From: Paramecium octaurelia
Lineage: Eukaryota > Ciliophora > Oligohymenophorea > Peniculida > Parameciidae
DNA: 64,000 nucleotides
Direction of reading: 5' to 3'
Assembly (NCBI GenBank): GCA_905182995.1
Contig: CAJJDP010000004.1
Coordinates: forward strand, 758,764-822,763
Part shown: positions 54,758 to 64,000 of the stretch, piece by piece
Position numbering within the stretch: the first letter of the stretch is position 1
Layout of the letters: every line of letters begins with the position of its first letter
The notes under the pieces: model-generated
What the model saw: the letters and a program-made list of their open reading frames with translations, nothing else
Database searches by the model: none
What the model was told of the DNA's origin: nothing
Made by a program: the position numbers and the translations under genes

Positions 54758-54934
54758 ATTTGAAAAACACATTATTATATCTATTTATGAACTAATCAAA
54801 AGAAGAAATTAAATATTATACTCAATTAATCTTTGATTCCTTAATTTTCAGCAGTGGTTTCTATATATTTATAACTACCAATTAATTAAGATTTATAAAT
54901 AATCTTTTCTGTTATCAAATAACATAATAATAAA

Positions 54935-56630
54935 TCATTTATTAATACTTTATAGTGGGGATAGTAAATTTATACCCTTTGATGGTACTTTTTATGGCGT
55001 TTTACTAAGTGCGTTTGCAGATTAAGGCTATTATTATATGGATTGTTATTATTAAAGTTATGTCTAAATGTTTTGTGGTTTTGGTAAGGTATTATTGAAG
55101 TTTTCTTAATTGTTATGATAAGGTTGAACATAGTGTTAGAGAGTTTAAGAAAAGTATTGTTACTGATTCAATTATTTCTAATTAACACTCTCCGAATAGG
55201 ACTCTTATTACACCGGCAAAAAGTTAGTATATTGCCTGGGAGTAACAAATGTTAAAGCTGGTTGATGAGTTGAAGCATATTATGCTGATGCTTTTCTTGA
55301 TTGGTTTTATATTGGACTTCTGCTTACGACCAAAACATTTCTAGAATTATCCGTTACAGTATTAAGTTTTCTTCCTCTATCATTTTTGATTGGAGTTTGA
55401 CTTTAAATCAATATAGCTGGTTTATTTGGACTCTTATGAAACACACTTAAGGCTGTTGTATTTCTGCTCTGAGCAAGATTTAGATACTTGGTAGATCTAT
55501 CTAAAATAGGAGAGACACTCCTTTAGAGAGGAGTTCTAAATTATGATTGGATGGATAGATCTCTTTACACTGGAGATTTACTACTGAATCCCATGTCAGG
55601 TGGTGGTGAGTTAGTCCTTTCAGGTTATTTAGGAGGAGAGGTATATCTTCTTATTTTGGATTAGGGTAAGAAACTGCTGCTTTGTTGTGATTACAGGTTT
55701 GTATCATAAAGGAAATCAGAAAGTTTTGGCCTTGATTATTCATCAAATGTAATCAATCTTTACACTACATCGATCAAGTGTTAGGAATATCTCTTTCTTG
55801 CTGATGACAATAGATCCATTATTGATTTATAATAAATAGTCTTTCTTTGATAATCTATACAGTCTTCCAAAACTCAATATAAATGATTAAAGTATACTTG
55901 AGGTCATGGTCATTATTTCTAGCAATGTGAGTCCAAATTAAAATGAATCTGTTTTCTGAGGGTCATCTGTTGGATCAACTGATTGGGTAGCCAAAGAATC
56001 TAATTATTGGGGTGATATGTAAACACTGGCATCAGAGTAGGCTAATAATTTAGCATATGATGTAATTATATCTGGATATGCATTATGATACTATTTTGTT
56101 ATTTATTTGAAGTACCAATATTTTAATTTATTTGGAATTATCAATAAATATTGTTTATGGATTCAAATCTCCATGAAATAAATCTAATTTTTCTAAAAAT
56201 GAACAAGCAGAAACTATCTGTTGAATTATCTAAATGACTATAAATATCAAGTACTTTCCAAATTTCAGATTCTTCCAGATAACTGCAATTCTTCTTATGA
56301 AAACTGATAACATTATCTAAGGTATTTGGAACATATTCAAAAAAAAATTTGGTTTATAGGATATTACCCTTAAATGTTAAATAATTGGATTAGCAACCAT
56401 AATATTGTAGAATATTTGGGTGATTCACTTTTTTTCTATCATTATGTTCATTTGTGTTGATATCATGTCGTTATCCACTGTGAGATTGCTTTTATGATTA
56501 GTTGAATTGATACTTTCGAGAAGATGGTGGGATTGCTTTTAGAATCTCTCCTCCATAATTAAATCTATCCTAAATATTTGTGCTACTTTGATCCAATGCA
56601 TTCTAAATTATCTTCTAATTTGCCATCCAT
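54935..56630 (-). CDS. Kinase-like protein with degenerate active site and long tail
   Basis: 531 residues, ATG 56630-56628, TGA 54937-54935, four 25-nt introns including 56489-56513. The kinase fold shows VNHPNILQYYGC, FFFEYVPNTLDNV (hinge), LDLFHGDLNPQTIFID (catalytic loop), a YISPQQLDSL activation-segment end, FGLTLLEIMT and ITFDEQSRPKLSDFL. HRD is HGD, the loop Lys and Asn are Asn and Thr, and the DFG site reads ILYHNAY, so metal binding looks lost. The C-terminal 260 residues are Ser/Gln/Pro-rich with repeated SP sites. It is likely a pseudokinase scaffold; catalytic loss is inferred. Confidence 0.78.
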
Positions 56631-56896
56631 TGATATCACTTATTCATTAACATAAGAGGTTTAATTACCCATTTTTTAATAATAAAATTTGCTGTTATAT
56701 ATAATTATTAAAACTGTAATGTATAAACAATTACATCAGTAATACATCTGATATTCAATCTAATTTGATGAGGGTAATTGGAATAATAATAATTGGATAT
56801 GTTAATTTAGACTGTTTGATGAATTGTATCTACAATTTTCAATCGATAATGATTCATAAATAATTATATATATATTAATAATAAATTAATTATATT
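56631..56896. promoter_or_regulatory. Divergent promoter region, kinase-like / TAF5-like
   Basis: 266 bp of AT-rich DNA between divergent start codons, no other feature seen. Confidence 0.5.
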
Positions 56897-58819
56897 ATGC
56901 TTTAAACACCGAAGAAATCCATCACTTATGAGAAGATTTTAGCTGATTTTTATCAGCAATTCATATCTTAGGAAATCGCAAGTTAGAGACCACAGATTGA
57001 ATTTTTGCATTTCTTATGCAGTTCATTCATGATGGAAAAGCTACTTCAAATTTATCAGGAAAGTTTATAAAAGAGAGAGGATGATTAGGTATCAGCTCGT
57101 AAGGAATTAAATGAATTCATTACATATATGGTCAATTAGAATGCAGCATATTTAAATGAGAGTATTCGAGACGAATTATTAACATTATCTAAGAATCGAC
57201 ATGACGATTAGTACTTGTCTGGTTATAGTCAATTTTACAGATACTGTTCAATAACTACAACCTCAATAATGTTCGAGAAAATAAATTACATCTCAGAATA
57301 TTTAAAACATTAAAATCAAATTTTCCAAGATTTCAAAAATAAACTCAAGTTTAATCAATATTCAAATAGCGATTGTTTCAATACAAACAGGTATGCTACT
57401 CTGAGTGGACTATTCTATTTCAATAAACAAATAGGATAAATGGAAGTGAATGCAAAGGATGACAAATTAAGGGATCTCAGATTGATAGAAGAAAACATGA
57501 AGACCAAAGAAAAATACTTTAATACCTTTATTGAAGATGATTGGCTCAGAATCATAGTCTAGATAGAGAAATGTTAAAAGTCTCATCTTGATCCTCTGAG
57601 TCAATAGGATTTCTCAGAAATTCAGTAATTGATTGAATAGAAGCAATTGCCATATCAAATAGCAAATCAAATGAAATAAGAAGTGATAAAGAAATTATAA
57701 TAGAGAAAACAGCAACAACAACAATCATAAGAAAACAATAATGAGAAACAAGTCAAATATTCTCAATTAATCAAATACAAATTATCACATGACACAAAAC
57801 TGATTGAGTGTTTATTAAACCAACAAAAGAATGTGCTAGGTATCAAATTACAAGATCTGCCAAATGTGATTTCCTACATTTAAATAAGTAAATTCTGCAA
57901 AATAATATGTTGTGGTTGTTATGATGGTAACATACTAATTTACGACATGAATGAATTAAAGTAAAATAGATAAAATAGACTACTTTGCAATCCTAGTTTT
58001 GAAATGCATATCCACGAAGGACCTGTAACTGCAATTAGCATTCTCTATGATGAGAATTATATCATTTCAGTCTCAGTTGATTTAACTATTAAATTCTCAT
58101 GCTTAAAATCTAGATAACCGTTGGTAGTTTACAAAGGACATTTACAAACTATCTGGCATTTGGCATTTGCACCTATGGGATATTGGTTTGCAAGTGCCTC
58201 TTCAGATGGAACTGCTCTCTTATGGGCTACTGATTAAAATTAATGTATTAGGATATTTGGACCTGTAATGAATCAAGTAAAACTAGTTGAATTTGTTCCA
58301 TCTGTTGAATATGTTGTTACTGCAGAAGAGAATCGAATCTTTAGAATATGGTCAATTGATAAGGCTGAATGTCTGTATATCTCATTTATGGATGGAAATA
58401 TCACGTGTATGAATGTGTCATTCACTGGTCAATTCTTAAGCATTGGATGCGATTCTGGATCAGTGGTTTTGTACTATTTGCCTATGACGAAACTTCTGAA
58501 GGAGAAGATCTATTTACAAAGAAGTGATTTCCACAGTGCCAATGGGAGGGATTACATCAGGTCGGTTTCCATCAGCCTGGATGAAACTACCTTAATGTGT
58601 TGTAACTCAAATAGAATAGGGTTCTTCAATATATCTGATTTGATGAAGAAGACTAGTGAAGATGTCTTTAAGGGTTTGGAATAAAGCATTAAATCAATTG
58701 AGTATGAGAAAAATAATTGGAGCAGAAATGCCATTCCCATTGAGTTATTAGAATTGCAGGATTATATTCATTTGGCCTAATATGTGTGCAATGGTTTTGC
58801 TTTATACGTTTGTAAATGA
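56897..58819 (+). CDS. TAF5-like WD40 protein (TFIID subunit)
   Basis: 640 residues, single exon, ATG 56897, TGA 58817-58819. The N-terminal third matches the helical TAF5 dimerisation domain in style (KLLQIYQESL, QYLSGYSQFYRYCS). WD40 repeats start near residue 290: IICCGCYDGNILIYDMNE, YIISVSVDLTIKFSCL, then GYWFASASSDGTALLWATD followed by QCIRIFGP, which is the hallmark TAF5 wording (LWATD..xPLRIF), and YVVTAEENRIFRIWSI. A Gln-rich linker joins the parts. In TFIID and SAGA, TAF5 is a scaffold for promoter recognition. The repeats are more diverged than in animals or yeast. Confidence 0.8.
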
Positions 58820-58910
58820 TAAATATATATTTAAAATATAATATTTAAGAACCAAATTTTACAATATCACCCAATATCTCCTTCTTTAAGCTCCGAAATA
58901 GGTTAGGTCA

Positions 58911-59333
58911 ATGTTTAAAAGTGATTAGGATGGTCTAAAGCAACTATTAAATTGGTTATATTAACAATAATTTTAACATTATTTTTAATAGCTTTCTTAT
59001 AAAGATGCAGAAGCTCATTTAGCTACCTATAACACAGCTCTAAAGTAATGGAGATGTCTACCCGGTCCCTGAAACAGGAGATACTGAAGTCAGTTGCTTA
59101 TTAGCGTCCCCCTAAACCACGGTTAATTCACTCAGAAAGACCTCCTTCTAAAGTACTTCTAGATAAAGAAAATCTCATCAAGTTCTAGAATATACCGAAT
59201 TACTGTACGTTTGGAATTCCTATCTTTCCAGAAAATTCTCTAAGTCCTCGTTCCAACTTGATTGAATATATATACTGTGAGTTTAAAATTACTTATTTTG
59301 TGAGTTTTAGTTTTATACAATTATAAAAAATGA
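58911..59333 (+). CDS. Small hypothetical protein, start and introns uncertain
   Basis: The central part is clearly coding: MEMSTRSLKQEILKSVAY, RPPKPRLIHSERPPSKVLLD, then FQNIPNYCTFGIPIFPENSL. A 34-nt intron near 59278-59311 leads to TGA 59331-59333. The 5' part (ATG 58911, then a long GT..TAG block near 58955-58991) is not resolved. No family recognised; Pro/Ser/Arg-rich composition suggests a disordered protein. Confidence 0.42.
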
Positions 59334-59518
59334 AAACAAGTTCGTTTCTCTCTTCATATCACTTATACTAAATTGTCTATATGGCTTTTACACATTTTGT
59401 CAAGTTAAATAACCTCCAATTTTTATGTAAACGACTCTCCAATATTGTACTATTCAATCCTTCACTTAAATATATTATATTATGATATAAGTACTCTTAA
59501 GTAGCATTACTCCTTAAA

Positions 59519-59868
59519 ATGACTAATGGGAAACTATAATTCTAAAAATAGTTCTCTGAGCTTCGAAATAGTTTTTGAAAAAAAGTTAAGGACCTGGATA
59601 TAATGTATGCAAAAAAGCTATTCTCTAGGAATAAAGAATTCTGCATTGTGGCAGATAATAGGGAGGGTAAAAAATATATAGAACACTACTTGAGAGTATA
59701 TTAATTACATAATCATTACAATTACCATATTTGATAAATTTAATTCAATTCAATAGGATAAATAGTGTAGTAAATTAGTTTTTGAAAAAGATTTCTAGCG
59801 CAAAATGTGTCTACGTGTGTGATTTTGAAAAGTATATGGTCAATCTTCAAGTACTTAAGAGTAATTGA
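59519..59868 (+). CDS. Possible small gene or gene remnant
   Basis: ATG 59519 (MTNGKLQFQKQFSELRNS) and TGA 59866-59868 after FLKKISSAKCVYVCDFEKYM. Between them, MYAKKLFSRNKEFCIVADN and REGKKYIEHYLR look coding but the frames do not join with introns I can justify. It could be a remnant. Confidence 0.3.
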
Positions 59869-60599
59869 TTTTTAAATATTTCTAATCTTTCATATGTAAG
59901 TATAAAGTAAATATAAAAATAATGTATCAATTTTAGTTAAAATAATATATACATTTTTAAATCTAGTTTTTATAAAATAAGGTGATTCTATAATTCTGCT
60001 CATTATATTAGTTTAAATTATTTCTTTCGATCTTAGGGAAAGTATTAAACTATTATTCTTAATTATAATTATTAGTATATAAACAGAGATTTAATTAATG
60101 GTTTATTTATTGTTCATTATTCATATTATCATTATCAACAATGAATAAAGTCTAAGTGATAAGATGTAAATCTGTGGATGTGAACATTTGATATTTAAAG
60201 TGAATTTATGTCAATTAGTTATTTAATTATGCTTATAACTTATTAAAAGAATCAGAACGTAAGTAAGCAGAGACTTGTTAATGGTTATGGTTAGATAGTT
60301 TTTGTAGAAACAAAAGTAGTGTTACTGTAATTTAACATCATTTAATAGTTATACTTGTTAAAAAAATTATATTAATTAATTTATTATTAATACAAACATT
60401 AGTGAATTTAGCATAGCTCTACCCCATTTGTTTGTCTTTTAGCTTAATTTAATATTAAGAAATATGGTTATTAGATGAGGTATAGTCAATTGGAATCTAA
60501 GTTATTGTGAATTGACATATATTTGTAAAAAATGACTTCAGAATTGTTATATGTGTGAATTTGAATCAATTTAGAAATAATAAGTATACGGTTAATTTT
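59869..60599. other. AT-rich intergenic region
   Basis: 731 bp with no gene, tRNA or clear repeat that I can see. Confidence 0.5.
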
Positions 60600-62072
60600 T
60601 CATTGTTGTTCCTCACCATCAAAATTTTGATCAAATGAGATTATACTATTTCTATGTAGATTAGTTGTGTTTTTATCCAAATAATCTGATTATTCTGTAA
60701 CCAGTATCTGAATCCCATCATATTCTTTTTATAATCTATCAATCTCTTCCTTTATAGCATTCCTTCTTTAATCTCCTTCCTGTTAATATTAGTAATATAT
60801 ATATATACCTTTAAGGATGCCATTTGTTCCATCTTCTATTTGATTTCCCTTATTAGATTGTCAGCTTTTTGATTTAATTCTGGTACTGTAATGATGTCTT
60901 CGCTTTACTTTTTAATTTTCATAAAATCTGTTTCCTTGAGCATCTAAAAGTCTAGCTTTTGATGTTGATTGAATTGTATTGCATTAATTATATCTCGAAA
61001 TTAAGTAAAGACTTTTTAGATAAGAGGATCTTGTGTCAAAGACAACAATTAATCAGAGGTCCCTTATAGAAATTGATCTATTAATTCTTTGATATTATCA
61101 TTCTAAACACCGAAAATCTGAAATTCTTATTCTGAGTTCTTCTTACTCATAATTGATCTAGAGACTGAGGAATAATTGTCCACTCTAATTTATATAATAA
61201 TTTATTACTATAATAAGAGTAATTTCAATTGATTGTTTTCTTCACGCAAATCATCATTTGATTATGTTAATTGTTCGTATATCTTCTAGAATTTCTTCAT
61301 TTGTTAATCTTACATTTCTTAGAGTTTCGATTATGAAATATGAGATTATTAAAGAGTTTTCATTTCTTGACTCTTTTGATTTAATTGTTATTTCAATTGC
61401 TTATTTAATTTTTCTAGCTCTACTGTTTTTTATTCTTGTTTATTTAGCTTAACTTTATATTCATCAACCTAAAGACTTAGTTTCAGTTAGTTATCAACCA
61501 GAAGCTACTTTATTTTTTCAATATCACTTTTATCACTTGAGACCTTTTCTTCGAACTTAATAAAAATAAATATAAACCTTGAATGGTCTAAGATTTCTAT
61601 CCGTAACTTAATGGTTGTTATCATAAAATGGCTAAGACGAATCTCGCTTAATTTTTTCCCTTTCTATTCTATATTATTGTATATTTGGATTGATATTATT
61701 GGTCTTCTATTAAAACCAATTAGACTCTTGGGTAGAATTTTCAGATCTTTTGAAGACTTAATCAAACTATTTGCCTGTGTTATTGAATTCCTATTGAATA
61801 GAAATTTAACTAGATTAATATGTAGGAGGATATTGACTTAATTATTACCTGCGAATAAATTCAGACATATCATTGTACTAAATTAGATGATTAGAAATTA
61901 CACTTTAATTCTGATTTCGATAAGGTTGTTTCATAGCTCTATCTGGCGTGTGATATATAGGACTTTGATTTAATGATGGTTAAGTGTATGATTGATTTGG
62001 ATTTCCAAACATTCTCTTGGGTGTAGTTTCTTGATTGTTGATCGCTCTAGGTCTTACATAATAATCGGACAT
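60600..62072 (-). CDS. Coiled-coil protein of unknown function, 465 residues
   Basis: ATG 62072-62070, TGA 60602-60600, introns 61556-61577, 61185-61208 and 60780-60808. The first 160 residues are polar and disordered (MSDYYVRPRAINNQETTPKR, SPIYHTPDRAMKQP). Residues ~165-310 form a strong coiled coil (KQLLVDNQLKLSLQVDEYKV, LEKLNKQLKQQLNQKSQEM). A helical C-terminal domain follows with IKELIDQFLQGTSDQLLSL. The layout is common in ciliary and basal-body proteins but no family motif is seen. The 61185-61208 intron is 24 nt and free of in-frame TGA. Confidence 0.75.
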
Positions 62073-62115
62073 TGAGTAGATAATTATATTGTCAGTTAAT
62101 AATTAATATAAAATA

Positions 62116-62928
62116 ATGGAGTTTGTTTAATTTGATGATTTAATTCGATATGGCTCTTAATTAGCTGATTTTGCTTTGAATATTGGTAATTGATGTTGTT
62201 TTGATAAATGCATAGGATTTGTATTGGGTCCTCTAATTGGATACGTGGCTCAATATTAATTGATAAAGTCTTAAAAGAGTGTGGGCTCATTTTCAATCGA
62301 TGTGTGTGCAATATTATTGTTTGCAAACTTGTTGAGAATTGTATTTTGGTATGAAAAACGTTTTGAAAATGCATTATTGTATCAATCAATTCTAATGATA
62401 ATGATGTAAGTAATGAATCATACAATAACCTTAAGATTGAATTGCTTAGGTCATGTTTGACAATAATGAACAAATCTGTATTAAAGGCTAAGCCAGACTC
62501 ATTCTTTGATAGTCCACTGAATAAGTTTTGGAGATGGAGTCAATTGAACTCATATATAGCATGTTTGATAACCTTCTTAATTTTCGTTTTGCTTTCTAGT
62601 TATTTGAATCTGGCCAACCCTCAATATTGGGAAATAATTGGATTTTTGAGTTGTGCAATTGAAGTAGAAATTATTTTATATTGACTAGGCCACTTTGGGA
62701 TTACCTCAAGCCATAAAGAATCACTCAGCAAAAAGCGTCAAGGGATTGTCTTATGCTATGATAGGATCATGGTTTTTAGGAGATGCATTCAAAACATTCT
62801 ACTTTATAGTTAAAAATCAGCCAGCCTAATTTGTGATGTGTGGAGTGATCCAATTAAGTGTGGATATTTGGATCATGCTATAAATTGCAGTGTTTAGTTC
62901 TAAGAAAGGAGATCTAGCCGAAATATGA
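62116..62928 (+). CDS. PQ-loop repeat membrane protein (SLC66A2-like)
   Basis: 243 residues, ATG 62116, TGA 62926-62928, introns 62186-62215, 62410-62435 and 62664-62688. Several hydrophobic helices are visible. The first PQ-loop region holds LGPLIGYVAQYQLIKSQKSV, and the second reads TLGLPQAIKNHSAKSVKGLS with the Pro-Gln dipeptide; SILMIMMQIELL lies between. This spacing fits SLC66A2/PQLC1-type proteins, found in endosomal membranes and linked to lipid scrambling or transport. The exact substrate is unknown. It diverges from the coiled-coil gene by 43 bp. Confidence 0.85.
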
Positions 62929-62965
62929 TTTATTTTGGAATTAATATTTATGATTATGATTGATA

Positions 62966-63956
62966 TCATTTTGGTACGACTGAGTTATCCCAAACGCTGC
63001 AAGTGTTACGTCCACCTTAGAGATAGATGTATCCATCAACTCCCCATTTTTCAGCCCATGAGTTCTTAACAATAAGAGCGTCATTAGTGAAACCGACAGC
63101 TAAGACAGCGTGGTTGACATCTCCTGTGCATTCAGCATCTGGGAAGATGTAGTCGTCACCTTTGGGTTTGTAGTTCTTCCAATCTGATGCCTTGACAGCG
63201 ACTGAAACTGGACCGCTTTAGAGGGCAGCTTAGTGTGCAGCTTCATTGGCGGCGATGGCAGTTGATCCACTGACTTTGTAGGCACCTCCCTTGATTGCGC
63301 AGGTTTAATCTACAGCTTTCTATAAAAGAATTAATATGATATATTACGTATGGGTAAGCACTTTAGGTGGTAAGACCATTTCTCTTGACGTAGTTCAAGG
63401 CTCTTGATGGCATACCTCCATTGCATCCTTAGTTCAAATCAGGAATAAAGGTTGAGCAGTCAACCAATTATTATTCAGAGAGATCTGGTAATTCACCAGT
63501 GTTGATCTTGAAGAATCCTTCCAAGACACCAGTTGTACTGAAGGCCCAGCATGAACCACATTATCCTTGATCTTTGACCTTTTAGACTGCTCCTCTTGAT
63601 CTCCAATCGATTGGTGTGGCAGTGACATTTTCAAATTAAGATTTTTCTGTTTCAAATTCTTCAGGGATGACTTTGAGGGTCAAGTAGGTGGCAGCAAATT
63701 CTTCATCGGTAAGGTCTGTGAATTAGGTTTCTCCAAAGATTTCTCTTCCGACTCTTGCATTTCTGGCTTTAATATCAGCAATGTTGGCCTCATAAACTTA
63801 TAATCTATAGAGGAGTTCAGATCCTGAGTATTATTTGTTGAATTGGGCTTAGTAATTTGTGAATTTTTAAGCCAATTCTAATTCAGGAACGCTTTGAACA
63901 TTGTAAAGTGTTCCCACTAACATCATTAAACCTATGGCAAGGAGTGTCTTTTCCAT
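62966..63956 (-). CDS. Cathepsin L-like papain-family cysteine protease
   Basis: 320 residues, ATG 63956-63954, TGA 62968-62966, one 28-nt intron at 63320-63347. A signal peptide (MEKTLLAIGLMMLVGTLYN) leads to an inhibitor I29-type propeptide (ELAQKFTNYQAQFNKQYSG) and the mature start near TPIDWRSRGAVQ. Active-site motifs are GQCGSCWAFS (Cys), DVNHAVLAVG (His) and KNSWAEKWG (Asn); GCNGGMPSRAL is also present. It is expected in food vacuoles or lysosomes, or secreted. Codons are visibly richer in C/G third bases than most neighbours, which in Paramecium goes with high expression. Confidence 0.95.
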
Positions 63957-64000
63957 TTTTTAATTATATTAATATCAATGTCATAATCATCGATTTTTAT

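Overview
The window reads as macronuclear DNA of a ciliate, most likely a Paramecium of the aurelia type. Three things in the sequence show this. Long conserved proteins are continuous only if TAA and TAG are read as glutamine, with TGA as the sole stop. Genes are broken by tiny introns, mostly 22-30 nt, starting GTA and ending mainly in TAG. The DNA is very AT-rich and gene-dense, often with only tens of bases between genes. I translated by eye with genetic code 6 and took out introns where a GT..AG block of about this size restores frame and family similarity.

Layout. 1-7.3 kb: end of an NFU1 iron-sulfur scaffold gene, a tubulin tyrosine ligase-like (TTLL) enzyme, and a full ABCC transporter. 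7.5-12.6 kb: a coiled-coil protein and a compact ABCA transporter. 13.3-20.3 kb: a chitin synthase-like glycosyltransferase, a disrupted AIFM3-like oxidoreductase and a kinase-like protein lacking catalytic residues. 21-27.5 kb: a voltage-gated K+ channel, prolyl-tRNA synthetase, a hypothetical gene and a tRNA-Ile(UAU). 27.7-36 kb: a probable hypothetical gene, an ARF-like GTPase, a myosin with C-terminal RCC1 repeats, a PDI and an ankyrin protein. 36-45 kb: a WD40 protein, a small coiled-coil protein, a 1781-residue TPR/IQ protein and a Rab-like GTPase. 45-48 kb is gene-poor. 48-51.5 kb: a PP2A catalytic subunit present twice around a single N, then a citrate carrier. 52.6-64 kb: a DUF4795-like coiled-coil protein, a second kinase-like protein, a TAF5-like WD40 protein, small hypotheticals, a coiled-coil protein, a PQ-loop membrane protein and a cathepsin L-like protease.

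There is no operon logic, as expected for a ciliate. A loose cilium, cytoskeleton and membrane theme runs through TTLL, several coiled-coil proteins, the TPR/IQ protein, myosin, the K+ channel and small GTPases. I saw no credible transposon, virus-like element or CRISPR array. The exact 1324-bp repeat at 47947-50595 looks like an unmerged contig overlap rather than biology.
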